NCBI GenBank assembly: GCA_964194555.1
Contig: CAXMMT010000095.1
Coordinates: 1-52,507, forward strand
Reading direction: 5' to 3'
Source of the DNA: SZUA-217 sp964194555
GTDB lineage: Bacteria; Actinomycetota; Acidimicrobiia; Spongiisociales; ZC4RG35
Length of the DNA stretch: 52,507 nucleotides
Of the stretch, positions 43,726 to 52,507 are shown one piece after another; within the stretch, counting starts at the first letter, position 1, and every line of letters begins with the position of its first letter. The notes under the pieces were generated by a model. The model did no database searches. It saw only the letters and a list, made by a program, of their open reading frames with translations, and was not told the DNA's origin. Both the position numbers and the translations under genes were made by a program.

Positions 43726-44597
43726 GTCGGCAGTACGACCTCGGGTCGGGCCTGTTCACCATCAAGTTGATAGATGGCCGCCAGAGAGCCGGAGTCATCA
43801 AGTACCCGATAAGGCTCCCCTTCGGGGCCGTCGACAATGTCACCGCCCACGAACCTCATTCCATGTCGAACGCCGCGCAAAGTCTCCGCGCCCACTGTGA
43901 TTGCCGGCAGATCGACCAGTGCATCGGAAGGGGACAGCAGATAGGACGTCCAGTCGACCAACGAGTCCATGGACATGCCGTCGGCTGCCTTCAATGAACC
44001 GATGCGAGTTCGCCTCAACCACGTGAGATGCGCCGAACCGCCAAGAACCGCCGCCATGTCGTCCGCCAGAGATCGGATGTAGGTCCCCTTCCCACAGACC
44101 ACTCTGAACTCGACTTCGGGATATGGTCCTGGGCCGATTTGAAGTATCTCGAGTTCGTGGACCACCACCCGGCGCGCGTCACGCTCTATCACCTGTCCTT
44201 TTCGCGCCAGTTCATACAGACGACGGCCGTCCCTCTTGAGGGCTGACACCATCGGTGGGACCTGATGAATGAAGCCGGTGAACCGGGGCACCACATCCAT
44301 GAGCTCATCTGGCTCGAAGTCCATCGGCTCGCGAGAGAGCACAGCCCCGTCGGCATCGAGCGTGTCCGTCGCAACACCAAACTGGGCCGTTGCCAGGTAC
44401 TCCTTGGGTTGATCCTGAACAAAACGGATCAACCGAGTCACGTGTCCCAAGGCCAGAACCAACGCACCGGTCGCCATCGGGTCGAGGGTTCCCGCATGAC
44501 CCACTTTCTTGATCCCGGTAGCTTTCCTGACATCTCCGACCACCCGGTTGGAGGTGATTCCCCGAGGCTTGTCAACAATGAGAAACCCTACGGTCAC
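43722..44597 (-). CDS. truB: tRNA pseudouridine(55) synthase
   Basis: 291 residues starting MTVGFLIVDKPRGITS, with the catalytic motif HAGTLDPMATGALVLALG (Asp in GTLDP). It forms pseudouridine 55 in the T-loop of tRNAs. Complete, with a C-terminal PUA-like tail. It overlaps both nrnA and ribF by 4 nt, so the three are probably translationally coupled. Confidence 0.96.
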   Translation of the reverse strand: MTVGFLIVDKPRGITSNRVVGDVRKATGIKKVGHAGTLDPMATGALVLALGHVTRLIRFVQDQPKEYLATAQFGVATDTLDADGAVLSREPMDFEPDELMDVVPRFTGFIHQVPPMVSALKRDGRRLYELARKGQVIERDARRVVVHELEILQIGPGPYPEVEFRVVCGKGTYIRSLADDMAAVLGGSAHLTWLRRTRIGSLKAADGMSMDSLVDWTSYLLSPSDALVDLPAITVGAETLRGVRHGMRFVGGDIVDGPEGEPYRVLDDSGSLAAIYQLDGEQARPEVVLPT

Positions 44598-45565
44598 CGA
44601 TACTCCTCAATGGACTCCCGAGCCTGTCGTATAGCGGCTTCCGCATCGGTCTCTGTCGTGAATCCGGCAGCCAGACGATGGCCCCCTCCGCCCATGGCCA
44701 CCGCAAGCGACCCGACATCGGTGTCTCCACGAGAGCGCATGCTCACTCTCACACGCCCGTCTTTGTGGACTTTCGCCAGAATGGCGACGTCTGCCTCCTC
44801 CGTGAGACGAAGGGTATCGATGAGGTTATCGATGTCCCCCCAATCAATCCCGGCTGCCGTCAGATCTGCCTGGGTGACAATGGTCGAGACGAACCGGGCG
44901 TCAACATCGAGTTCGGCGCGACCCAGAGCCACAGCTGCCACCTTGAGGTATCCGAAAGGGCTCTCCTCATACACGTGACGCCCGATCTCGGTCGGTTTGG
45001 CGCCTGCGCCGACAAGTACCGCAGCAATCTCCAGTGTTCGCGGAGTCGTATTCGCATAGAGAAATCGCCCCGTGTCGGTCACCAGGGCAGTGTGCAGACA
45101 GTTCGCCACATCTGGGGTGATCTCCCAGCTCAGCAGACCCAAGAGGTCAAACACCAGCTCCCCCGTGGCCGCGGCCTTCGGGTCGACAATCGAGATATCC
45201 CCAAATCCCTCATTTGTCACGTGATGGTCGAGGACTATCACACTGGCGGCTTTTGAGACGTTCGAGGCCAACTCACCGAGACGGTCGGCCGAACCCGCGT
45301 CGAGCACGACCATCAGGTCGGGTGCGGCAGGGAAGTCTTGAGGAGCAACCAGCAGTTCGGAGGGGAGAAAGGCGAGGTTGGGGGGCATGACAAACGGCGA
45401 GCCAAAGCTGGCTTTGACTGTCTTCCCAGCGTTTCGCGCCGCGATTCCGAGGCCGAGCATCGAGCCGAGAGCGTCACCGTCCGGGCCCACATGACAGGCG
45501 AGTGCCATCTCTTCGGTCGCGGCGATCGCCTTGGCCGCTGCATTCAGCCCTTCGGTGTTACTCAT
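44594..45565 (-). CDS. nrnA: DHH-family oligoribonuclease/pAp phosphatase
   Basis: 323 residues from ATG 45565 (MSNTEGLNAAAKAI), which overlaps the rbfA stop by 8 nt; an open frame to 45607 lies inside rbfA. The DHH catalytic motif is VIVLDHHVTN, preceded by HVGPDGDALGS, and the DHHA1 motif is GGGGHRLAAGF. Such enzymes degrade short RNA fragments and dephosphorylate 3'-phosphoadenosine 5'-phosphate. The position between rbfA and truB is standard for actinobacteria and Firmicutes. Confidence 0.9.
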   Translation of the reverse strand: MSNTEGLNAAAKAIAATEEMALACHVGPDGDALGSMLGLGIAARNAGKTVKASFGSPFVMPPNLAFLPSELLVAPQDFPAAPDLMVVLDAGSADRLGELASNVSKAASVIVLDHHVTNEGFGDISIVDPKAAATGELVFDLLGLLSWEITPDVANCLHTALVTDTGRFLYANTTPRTLEIAAVLVGAGAKPTEIGRHVYEESPFGYLKVAAVALGRAELDVDARFVSTIVTQADLTAAGIDWGDIDNLIDTLRLTEEADVAILAKVHKDGRVRVSMRSRGDTDVGSLAVAMGGGGHRLAAGFTTETDAEAAIRQARESIEEYR

Positions 45566-45911
45566 GGTTCTTCGATTCCTCCACCCGGAGCGAGCGAAGA
45601 ATGGCATCTATGCGCTCACCACCGACCACACCCGGATCCATGGCGAACTCCAGTTGCGGCGTGTACTTCATCCGCACCTGGCTGCCGACGACAGCTTGCA
45701 ACCTCTTCGCCGCACCAGTCAGTGCATCCAGGGCCGGCTGATGACTTTCGATCTCGAGGACGTCGATGTAAACAACGGCACTTCGCAGATTCGGAGCCGT
45801 GTCGACCGCCGTCACTGAGACCATGTCGAGACGAGAGTCGCTCATCCGCTCGATCTCCTCGGCAAGAACCTCACGCAGCGTGGAGTTGACCTTCAGCATC
45901 CTGTCACTCAC
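45558..45911 (-). CDS. rbfA: 30S ribosome-binding factor A
   Basis: 117 residues with the KH-like fold pattern: MLKVNSTLREVLAEEIERM at the start, then VSVTAVDTAPNLRSAVVYI and GSQVRMKYTPQLEFAMDPGV. RbfA helps mature the 5' end of 16S rRNA and is needed for growth in the cold. It overlaps the ylxP-like gene by 4 nt. Confidence 0.93.
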   Translation of the reverse strand: MSDRMLKVNSTLREVLAEEIERMSDSRLDMVSVTAVDTAPNLRSAVVYIDVLEIESHQPALDALTGAAKRLQAVVGSQVRMKYTPQLEFAMDPGVVGGERIDAILRSLRVEESKNHE

Positions 45912-46201
45912 TCGGGTTCCTCCAACTCGCTGATGAACACATCGATCACTTCGATCTCGAAACGGGAGTCAAGGTAGCGACGGAGCTTTGAGATCTGCAT
46001 GTCCAGACCTCGCCCATCTGGAGTGACAACGGCCACTCCGACGGTCGCTCTCTGCCAATCATCGTGATGGTCGACCTCCGCAACGCTGTACGAGCCAAGA
46101 CGCCGCATACCTTCGATCACCGGGCGGAGAACCCCTCTCTTCTCCTTCAAAGACTGCGGCGTAGGGAGATGAATCTCGACCCGCAGGGCCGCAACCCGCA
46201 T
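45908..46201 (-). CDS. YlxP/DUF503 family protein
   Basis: 97 residues beginning MRVAALRVEIHLPTPQSLKEKRGVL, the DUF503 signature with the SLKEKR motif. The family is small, of ferredoxin-like fold, and always near infB-rbfA; a link to 30S assembly has been suggested for relatives. It shares its first base with the infB stop region (infB ends at 46201). Confidence 0.88.
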   Translation of the reverse strand: MRVAALRVEIHLPTPQSLKEKRGVLRPVIEGMRRLGSYSVAEVDHHDDWQRATVGVAVVTPDGRGLDMQISKLRRYLDSRFEIEVIDVFISELEEPE

Positions 46202-48243
46202 CAGGTGCGAGCGACCTCACGGATCACATAGACCTCGATGCTGTCGCCTTCCTTGATGTCCTGGTAGTCATCGAATCCCATGCCACACTCGAATCCGGAT
46301 GCAACCTCACGAACGTCGTCCTTGAACCGTCGCAACGACGAGACGACGCCGTCGTGAATGATGACACCGTCGCGAAGCAGACGTGCCTTGGCGCCTCGCT
46401 GGACGACACCCTCCACGACATAACAACCGGCGACAGTCCCCATTTTCGGAACCTTGAATATCGCGCGCACTTCCGCCGTTCCGAGAACTTGCTCCTCCTC
46501 ATCGGGGGCAAGTTGGCCGACGAGGAGCTGTTCGATCTCCTTGAGAAGCTCATAGATGATCCCGTAGGTCCGGATCTCAATACCTGCGTTCTCCGCTAGT
46601 TTTCGCGCTTTGGGCTCGGGTCGCACGTTGAAACCAACGATCACCGACTCGGTTACCTCGGCGAGGGTCACGTCGTTCTCGTTGATCCCTCCGACAGCCG
46701 TGTGGATGATCTGAATCTTTCCACCCTCACGTTCGATCTTGCTGATGGACTCGCGAAGGGCCTCCAACGATCCCTGAGCGTCAGCCTTGACGATTACGTT
46801 GAGAGTCGCATCCTCGTCTCGCAGCGACTCGAGAAGGCCCTGGAGCCGATCTCGGGCGCTTGGAGCAACATGAGCCAGGGACCGAACGGCCTCACTGCGT
46901 TGAGCGGCGAGTTTGCGAGCCTCTCTGTCGTTCTTCACAACCTCGAAGTAGTCACCGGCAGCGGGGACTTCTTCCCAACCCATGATCTGGACAGGATCAG
47001 CCGGGCCCGCGGACTCGATCGGGTCTCCTTCGTCGCTCATCAGCGCACGGGCGCGACCAGCCACGGGACCGGCAACGAACGCGTCGCCCTGTCTGAGTGT
47101 TCCTCTCTGGACGATCACCGATGCAACTGGCCCCCGGCCACGCTCGAGCTGGGCTTCAACGACGACACCAGAGGCCTTCGGCTTGGGGTTAGCCTTGAAA
47201 TCCTCGAGCTGGGCAATCAGATCGATGACTTCCAGAAGCTCGTCAACGCGATCACCGGAAAGGGCGGAAAGCTCGACGCTGGGAACATCGCCTCCAAGAT
47301 CCTCGGTGACGACATCGTAATTCGTCAGCTCGGTACGCACCCGAAGCGGGTCTGCGCCTGGAAGATCCATCTTGTTGACAGCAACAATCATCTTCACTCC
47401 GGCCGCTTTGGCGTGCGAGATGGCTTCGACTGTCTGCGGCATGACGCCGTCGTCCGCAGCGACAACCAACACGACAATGTCGGTGATGTTGGCTCCACGA
47501 GAGCGAAGGGCGGTGAACGCCTCGTGTCCCGGCGTATCGATGAAAGTCACGCTATGACCGCTGACGTCGACCTGGTAGGCACCGATGTGCTGGGTTATAC
47601 CTCCCTGTTCCCCGTCGACGACGTTGGCTTTGCGGATCGTGTCGAGAAGGGTCGTCTTTCCATGGTCAACATGACCCATGATCGTCACCACCGCAGGGCG
47701 AGACTCCAGATCAGACTCGTCGTCATCGAACTGGGGCCTCTCCGCTACCGCCGACAACTGGGGAGCGGCCTCGAGCTCGATGATGAATCCCAAGCTCTCT
47801 GCGACCGGGTCGACCAACTCGGCGGGCATCTGCTGTCCGGCGCCGGCAGGCACTCCCCTTTCGAGCAGAGCCTTCACAATTTCACTGACGGGTTGGCCAA
47901 CGGCCTCCGCGAACTCCGCCACCGTGGCGCCCTCTGTGAGGGAAGTGAGCTGAATCTCCTGGGATGGCGCCGGCACATCCTCAACCGCTTCTTCCGCTTC
48001 TTCCTCTTCTTCGATGTCCGCGACCTTCTCTTCAACCGCGGTCTCTTCGGGGCTTGTCGCTTCCAAGGGGGCTTGCGCAGCTTGAGACTCGTCTGCCGGG
48101 GCAAAGGCAAGCCGAAGCAGTTCGGCGGCCTCATCGCTCAGACCCGATGACGCTGTCTTCACGTCAATGTCGAGGGCCTCGGCGTGTGCCAGAACCTCCT
48201 TGGAATCGACGCCCAGATCGCGCGCCAGTTCATAAACCCTCAT
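46201..48243 (-). CDS. infB: translation initiation factor IF-2
   Basis: 680 residues. An N-terminal IF2N-like helical part (MRVYELARDLGVDSKEVL) leads into an acidic linker with EEEEEAEEAVED, which is short compared with many actinobacterial IF-2 proteins. The G domain has G1 GHVDHGKTT, G3 DTPGHEAF and G4 NKMD. The C-terminal domains that bind fMet-tRNA follow. It starts 7 nt after nusA with no ylxR gene between. Confidence 0.95.
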   Translation of the reverse strand: MRVYELARDLGVDSKEVLAHAEALDIDVKTASSGLSDEAAELLRLAFAPADESQAAQAPLEATSPEETAVEEKVADIEEEEEAEEAVEDVPAPSQEIQLTSLTEGATVAEFAEAVGQPVSEIVKALLERGVPAGAGQQMPAELVDPVAESLGFIIELEAAPQLSAVAERPQFDDDESDLESRPAVVTIMGHVDHGKTTLLDTIRKANVVDGEQGGITQHIGAYQVDVSGHSVTFIDTPGHEAFTALRSRGANITDIVVLVVAADDGVMPQTVEAISHAKAAGVKMIVAVNKMDLPGADPLRVRTELTNYDVVTEDLGGDVPSVELSALSGDRVDELLEVIDLIAQLEDFKANPKPKASGVVVEAQLERGRGPVASVIVQRGTLRQGDAFVAGPVAGRARALMSDEGDPIESAGPADPVQIMGWEEVPAAGDYFEVVKNDREARKLAAQRSEAVRSLAHVAPSARDRLQGLLESLRDEDATLNVIVKADAQGSLEALRESISKIEREGGKIQIIHTAVGGINENDVTLAEVTESVIVGFNVRPEPKARKLAENAGIEIRTYGIIYELLKEIEQLLVGQLAPDEEEQVLGTAEVRAIFKVPKMGTVAGCYVVEGVVQRGAKARLLRDGVIIHDGVVSSLRRFKDDVREVASGFECGMGFDDYQDIKEGDSIEVYVIREVART

Positions 48244-48250
48244 TCAGCGA

Positions 48251-49330
48251 TCACTCACTCTCATCGGTAACTGCCACATCTGGCGGCGTCTCCTCGGTGG
48301 GAACGGCAGTGTCCTCCACTGGAGCCTCTACTTCGACGGCAGCTTCATCTTCGGCTACGGGCTCAACATCGGAGCGGATGTCGACTTTGTAGCCGGAGAG
48401 ACGTGCCGCAAGACGGGCGTTTTGACCCTCTTTCCCGATCGCCAGCGAGAGTTGATGCTCCGATACGATGACCTCCGCTGTCTTCTCCTCCTCATCGATG
48501 CGGACTTCTTTCACTTTGGCAGGACCCAAGGCCTCAGCAATGAACTGAGCAACATCGTCGCGCCACTGGACAACGTCCACCTTCTCGCCACGCAGCTCGT
48601 TCACTACCTGACGAACACGGGACCCGCGAGCACCCACACAGGCGCCCTTGGGGTCCACGTTGGGATCATGAGATATGACGGCAATCTTGCTCCGATGGCC
48701 GGGCTCTCTGGCGATGTTGACGATCTCAATGGTTTCGTCGGTGAGCTCGGGCACTTCCAGTTCGAGCAGACGCCGAACAAGATCCGGGTGACTTCGAGAG
48801 ACAACGATCTGCGCTCCCTTGGGCTCGTTCCTGACCTCAAGGATCAGAGCCTTGACGCGATTCCCTCGCTCAAGACGCTCGAACGGAATTCGTTCGCTGC
48901 CAGGGAGAATGGCTTCGGCGTCACCGAGATCGAGGATGACCGAGCGGTAGTCCACCTGCTGCACTATTCCGGTGACCAGATCCCCCTCCCTACCCTCATA
49001 CATCTCGTATACGAGCTCTCGTTTGGCCTCACGCAGCTTGAACTGCATGACCTGCTTGAACGACTGAGCTGCAATCCGTCCGAAGGCCTCACCCTCGGGT
49101 GTGTCCTCCCACTCGTCTATGACGTTTCCATCCTCATCGAGCTCCTGGGCATAGACCATCACTTCCCCGGATTCGGGATCGATGGTGACCCGCGCCTCCT
49201 CGGCCGCCCCGGGGCTCCGCTTGTAAGCGGCTACCAGGGCGTTGGCGAAAGCATCGAGGATGGTGTCCACCGCCACGCCTCGCTCCCGGGCGAGAACCTC
49301 TATGGCCTCCATCATCGTGTCAAGCTTCAT
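48251..49330 (-). CDS. nusA: transcription elongation/antitermination factor NusA
   Basis: 359 residues. The N-terminal RNA polymerase-binding domain is followed by S1 (GDLVTGIVQQVDYRSVILDL), KH1 (GHRSKIAVISHDPNVDPKGA) and KH2 (SLAIGKEGQNARLAARL). It ends in an acidic tail rich in Glu/Val/Pro, not the AR repeats of enterobacteria. NusA controls pausing and termination. It is 10 nt downstream of rimP and followed directly by infB. Confidence 0.95.
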   Translation of the reverse strand: MKLDTMMEAIEVLARERGVAVDTILDAFANALVAAYKRSPGAAEEARVTIDPESGEVMVYAQELDEDGNVIDEWEDTPEGEAFGRIAAQSFKQVMQFKLREAKRELVYEMYEGREGDLVTGIVQQVDYRSVILDLGDAEAILPGSERIPFERLERGNRVKALILEVRNEPKGAQIVVSRSHPDLVRRLLELEVPELTDETIEIVNIAREPGHRSKIAVISHDPNVDPKGACVGARGSRVRQVVNELRGEKVDVVQWRDDVAQFIAEALGPAKVKEVRIDEEEKTAEVIVSEHQLSLAIGKEGQNARLAARLSGYKVDIRSDVEPVAEDEAAVEVEAPVEDTAVPTEETPPDVAVTDESE

Positions 49331-49339
49331 GTTTCTCCT

Positions 49340-49810
49340 TCAATGACCCGGCTTGGGGGCCTTCTCCCACCTGAACACCGTTTTGGCGGTGATTACATCT
49401 TCATAACTGACCACACTCGGACCGTCATCGGCCTCGATCGTGAAAGAGTCATCGTTGGCATACGCGAGAACTCCCCGAATGGTGGCCTTCGTCTCACCAA
49501 GGGACACTTTGGCGACCAGCTCTCGACCCACCGATTTCTGATAGTGCGATGGTCGCTTGAGCTTTCGCTCCAAACCCGGAGAGCTCACCTCGAGTTGGTA
49601 CTGGCCCTCGAGACCGGTTTTGTCATCGAGCAATCTCGAAAGCCCTCTGGCGAGGGAAGCGAGACGATCCACCGTGATGTCCTCGCCGTCCACAGTGACG
49701 CGCAGAATCCGCCCCTGGCCACGCCCGGCAAGCTCGAGATCATCAAGCTCGAGTCGTTCCGCGGCGAGGTAAGGCTCCACCACATCCCAAATGTCGGCTA
49801 CCTGCGTCAC
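49340..49810 (-). CDS. rimP: ribosome maturation factor RimP
   Basis: 156 residues with the RimP core ILRVTVDGEDITVDRLASLARGL and YQLEVSSPGLERKLKRPSHY, where SSPGL(E/D)RPL-type sequence is diagnostic. It assists 30S assembly. It is first in the nusA cluster; the upstream gap to proS holds the hairpin at 49830-49861. Confidence 0.93.
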   Translation of the reverse strand: MTQVADIWDVVEPYLAAERLELDDLELAGRGQGRILRVTVDGEDITVDRLASLARGLSRLLDDKTGLEGQYQLEVSSPGLERKLKRPSHYQKSVGRELVAKVSLGETKATIRGVLAYANDDSFTIEADDGPSVVSYEDVITAKTVFRWEKAPKPGH

Positions 49811-49829
49811 TTATGTCACTCCACGACAA

Positions 49830-49861
49830 ATCAGATGAGCGCCCCTGGGCGCCCACCTGAT
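49830..49861 (-). terminator. long hairpin between proS and rimP, terminator-like or leader structure
   Basis: On the minus strand ATCAGGTGGGCGCC-CAGG-GGCGCTCATCTGAT folds into a 14-bp stem with two G-U pairs and a 4-nt loop. Only TTTG follows, a poor U-tract. It lies 53 bp after the proS stop and 20 bp before the rimP ATG, so it may end proS transcripts or act in the rimP-nusA leader. Confidence 0.6.
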
Positions 49862-49913
49862 GAAAAGCGTCCTGTTGTCTGGGCCTGATTATAAGGCCAA
49901 TCGAACCTCACCA

Positions 49914-51653
49914 CTAAATGCCAAAACGGTGCCTCTCGACGCCATCTACGAGCGTCGCCACAGCCGCGCCAAGAGCCACATTCTCCTTCTCGAGCCCCCG
50001 ACGTTCGGTGAGCTCGACGACGCTCTCTGCTACTCCCCGAGGACCAACCGTGACCCGGTAGGGAATTCCGATCAACTCAGAGTCTGCGAACTTGACGCCG
50101 GGCCGTTCGACCCGATCGTCGAGAAGTACATCGATCCCAGCATCTCGAAGTTGGATGTAGAAGTCGTCGGCGACGGCTCTTGTGCTCTCGTCATCGACTC
50201 GGACAACGGTTATCACGACTTCGTAAGGGGCTATCGAGACGGGCCAGATGATCCCGCTCTCATCGTGATTGGCCTCGACGACAGCTGCGACACCGCGCTC
50301 CACTCCTATGCCGTAGGAACCCATGATTATCGGCTGACTCTCTCCATCCTCATCCTGGACGAAGGCTCCAAAGGCCTCTGAGTACTTGGTCCCGAGCTTG
50401 AAGATGTGGCCAACCTCTATCCCCTTCCACAACTCCAGAGAGTGACCGCACTGGATACAGCTCTCGTCGGAGGTGACTTCTCGGAGGTCGGCCCACTGGG
50501 TCACATCGATATCCCTGGAAATGTCGACGCCCTTGTAGTGCCAGTCATCCTCATTGGCGCCAGTGGTCATGTTGAACCTGCCTTCGAGAACCAGATCAGC
50601 GATCACCCGGAGACCCTCTGCGCCGACTGCTCCAAGACTCCCCGGATCGGCGCCAAGGAGCTCACGTATCTCCTCGGGCTGACCCGGTCTCCCTTCGGAG
50701 GCCGCGGCCGCATCGAGAAGTTTCTGGGTGTGGAGCCCGTGATCGCCCCGAAGAAGGGCCAGGACCGGTTCGCCGTCGACGAAATAGACCAGGGTCTTGA
50801 TCTGCTGCTCAGGGGCAGCTATTTCGGGGTGGGCTTCTGCAAGCGCGGCGATGGTCCGCAAGTCGGGTGTCGGGAATTTCTCCAATTCGCCTGACTCACC
50901 GTCCTGCATCTCGGTCAGCGCCGACGTCGCCTTCTCGAGATTGGCCCGGTAATCGCAGTTGGTGCAGGTGACGATCCAGTCTTCACCCGCATCGCTTCTC
51001 TGGATGAACTCGATGGACTCCGAGCCTCCCATTGCTCCTGACGACGCCTCGACGTCAACGGCTTCTAGCCCCATTCTGGAGAAGATCCTCTTGTAAGCCT
51101 CATGGTGCTTGTCGAAACCCCGGTCGAGACCCGGGGCATCGATGTCCAGGGTGTAGGAGTCCTTCATGGTGAACTCCCGAAGCCGGAGCAGACCCGATTT
51201 CGGACGGGGCTCATCGCGGAACTTGGTGTGCATCTGATACCAGATCTGGGGCAGGTCACGATAGGAGAAGAGCTCGGTAGCAAGCATGGCGAAGATCTCT
51301 TCCTCGGTCATGCCCAGAACGAGGTCGACATCCTTGCGGTCCTTGAGCTTGTAGAGATTCTCGCCCATTAGGTCGTAACGATCAGACTTCTTCCAGACTT
51401 CGGCCGGATGAAGCGTGGGCAAGACCATCTCCTGGCCACCGATGGCGTTCATCTCCACACGGATGATCCCCTCCACCTTGAGACGGACCTTCTGGCCCAG
51501 GGGCAGCATCGTGTAGGAGCCCGCAGCGAGCTGACGGATGAAACCGCCTTGGACCAGCAGTTTATGACTCACCGCCTCGGCATCGGCGGGAGCGTCTCGG
51601 AGTGTTGGTATGTGTGCTTCTGACCAGCGCATTTGACAGGCGACGGTAGTCAT
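49914..51653 (-). CDS. proS: prolyl-tRNA synthetase, bacterial type
   Basis: 579 residues from ATG 51653; TTG 51656 and ATG 51632 (MRWSEAHIPTLRDAPADAE) also fit, and the latter matches the usual start. Class II motifs are visible: motif 1 QEMVLPTLHPAEVW, motif 2 TKFRDEPRPKSGLLRLREFTM and motif 3 MGSYGIGVERG. The INS insertion between motifs 2 and 3, typical of bacterial ProRS, is present (about residues 230-390) and would edit alanyl products. The enzyme charges tRNA-Pro. It stands as its own unit upstream of rimP. Confidence 0.95.
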   Translation of the reverse strand: MTTVACQMRWSEAHIPTLRDAPADAEAVSHKLLVQGGFIRQLAAGSYTMLPLGQKVRLKVEGIIRVEMNAIGGQEMVLPTLHPAEVWKKSDRYDLMGENLYKLKDRKDVDLVLGMTEEEIFAMLATELFSYRDLPQIWYQMHTKFRDEPRPKSGLLRLREFTMKDSYTLDIDAPGLDRGFDKHHEAYKRIFSRMGLEAVDVEASSGAMGGSESIEFIQRSDAGEDWIVTCTNCDYRANLEKATSALTEMQDGESGELEKFPTPDLRTIAALAEAHPEIAAPEQQIKTLVYFVDGEPVLALLRGDHGLHTQKLLDAAAASEGRPGQPEEIRELLGADPGSLGAVGAEGLRVIADLVLEGRFNMTTGANEDDWHYKGVDISRDIDVTQWADLREVTSDESCIQCGHSLELWKGIEVGHIFKLGTKYSEAFGAFVQDEDGESQPIIMGSYGIGVERGVAAVVEANHDESGIIWPVSIAPYEVVITVVRVDDESTRAVADDFYIQLRDAGIDVLLDDRVERPGVKFADSELIGIPYRVTVGPRGVAESVVELTERRGLEKENVALGAAVATLVDGVERHRFGI

Positions 51654-51782
51654 CAATCTTCGATTAGCCCTGGTTGTGTTCTGTCGATGGTCCGGAGGCG
51701 GGGGCGGATGCCCCTAGATAGGTCGGTCGACGAGGGCTTTGAGTCTGGATTCGAGTCGAGGTTTGGGTTCGGGATAAAGGGT

Positions 51783-52507
51783 CTAGTCCGGTTTGCGGAA
51801 TTGGAACCCGCCGCTCTCACCATGGGTGATATGCCACCCCTCCTCGTGCAGGAACCGGTGGTGAAACCCACATAACAGGATCAGATTGTCCAGATCGGTG
51901 GCCCCGCCTTTCGACCAGTGAACAACATGATGAACCTGAAGCCACTGTCTGTTTCCACACCCGTGGAACCGACAGGTCCCCCCGTCACGATGATGAACCA
52001 GTCTTCTCAACCAGCCGGGAACACTCCGACTGTTCCTTCCCACCCCGATCACTTGGGATCCGTCGGTGATCACTTTTTCAACAAGACAGTCACAGGCGAG
52101 TCTTCGTGCCGTCTCGTTGGGGATGAGAGCACCGGAACCGAGTTCGTGGGGGCCGGGTTTGTCTGTGATCAACGCATCAAGATCGATATAGGCCGACACC
52201 TGTGGAGGCGACGTCGTGTCTCCGGTGGTGGCACACACTTCCACCAACCCATCCGCCATCCGCTGTGAGTAAACGTCAAACAACCCCGTTTCAGGATTAG
52301 GGCCTATCTTGTCGGCCCGGTCACGAATCGCCGTTTCGACAACTTCGAGTTCTAGGTGAGGTAGATGAGCGGTCAGTCTCCCTGAGGCACCGTCGAGAGT
52401 CCGTTGGATCCACAACGCACGCACCCGGTGGGCGTTCTTCTCGTCCTCAGCGGTGGGAGGGTTCGCTCTTCTTGCTTTCCGATCCAACAGAGCATTCGAC
52501 AACCCGA
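51783..52507 (-). CDS. HNH endonuclease of the DUF222/13E12 type, 3' part (start outside window)
   Basis: About 240 residues are seen; the frame runs off the right edge. The C-terminal HNH domain is clear: CRFHGCGNRQWLQVHHVVHW, then GGATDLDNLILLCGFHHRFLHE, with zinc-binding cysteines and the catalytic His of HHVVHW. The preceding region (RTLDGASGRLTAHLPH, CDCLVEKVITDG) fits the DUF222 part found in 13E12-repeat-like actinobacterial proteins, which are often multicopy. These may be mobile or self-copying nuclease genes. Cleavage targets are unknown. Confidence 0.85.
   Translation of the reverse strand, partial: GLSNALLDRKARRANPPTAEDEKNAHRVRALWIQRTLDGASGRLTAHLPHLELEVVETAIRDRADKIGPNPETGLFDVYSQRMADGLVEVCATTGDTTSPPQVSAYIDLDALITDKPGPHELGSGALIPNETARRLACDCLVEKVITDGSQVIGVGRNSRSVPGWLRRLVHHRDGGTCRFHGCGNRQWLQVHHVVHWSKGGATDLDNLILLCGFHHRFLHEEGWHITHGESGGFQFRKPD

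Noticed and set aside
46702..48150. Plus-strand frame of 482 codons
   Set aside because: Antisense to infB, whose motifs are unambiguous; no domain recognised.
49830..49861. Strong intrinsic terminator of proS
   Set aside because: The stem is strong but the following bases (TTTG) lack a U-tract, so only a terminator-like or leader structure is claimed.
48422..49888. Plus-strand frame of 488 codons
   Set aside because: Antisense to nusA and rimP with no recognisable motif.

Overview
The window is a dense, high-GC bacterial chromosome segment from an actinobacterium (Actinomycetota). A deep-branching class such as Acidimicrobiia is my best guess, but this is inference and no 16S gene is present. 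The signs are coenzyme F420 biosynthesis genes (cofG, cofH) with an F420-type PPOX-fold protein, two identical actinobacterial-type LexA operators (TCGAAC-N4-GTTCGA), the split imuA'/imuB and dnaE2 mutasome, an Lhr helicase, a fused IcmF mutase, a VapBC module and a DUF222/13E12-type HNH endonuclease. No rRNA, tRNA, CRISPR array or prophage was seen.

Layout. 1-4842 (+): end of an HD-GYP protein, a small membrane protein and a large Lhr-type helicase. 4839-9176 (-): flavin reductase-like protein, SDR, cofG and cofH, where CofH carries about 250 extra N-terminal residues. 9223-10157 (+): UspA-like protein and a Cys/His-rich hypothetical. 10168-12859 (-): lipoprotein and an ABC exporter that seems to start at a non-canonical ATC. 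13110-14962 (+): a fusion of type II 3-dehydroquinate dehydratase with an alpha/beta hydrolase, then a secreted lysozyme-like protein. 15011-19144 (-): vapB, vapC, a LexA box, a small ORF and dnaE2. 19230-19414: a 185-bp MITE-like element. 19454-22301 (+): dodecin, metallo-beta-lactamase-fold hydrolase, a small membrane protein and a two-domain methyltransferase, convergent with a membrane sulfatase-superfamily protein (22298-24766). 24870-29621: ABC exporter, holin-like membrane protein and valS. 29652-33401: icmF and a divergent small PH-like protein, separated by two perfect dyads. 33432-35878: SGNH hydrolase, F420/PPOX protein, 5-formyl-THF cyclo-ligase and PlsC. 35897-39822 (-): PH-like four-TM protein, Fpg/Nei glycosylase, LexA box, imuA' and imuB. 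39861-49810 (-): the classic rimP-nusA-infB-ylxP-rbfA-nrnA-truB-ribF-rpsO-pnp expression cluster, without ylxR and ended by a clear intrinsic terminator. 49914-52507 (-): proS and the 3' part of an HNH endonuclease gene.

How it fits together. The SOS mutasome (ImuA', ImuB, DnaE2) lies in two loci about 20 kb apart, each governed by the same 16-bp LexA box. The DNA glycosylase beside imuA' adds a repair theme. Flavin/F420 metabolism recurs: cofG/cofH, a flavin reductase-like protein, the PPOX-family protein, dodecin and RibF. The most unusual items are the AroQ-hydrolase fusion, the extended CofH, the small ORF between the LexA box and dnaE2, the tandem palindromes in the imuA' leader, and the ATC-initiated transporter.
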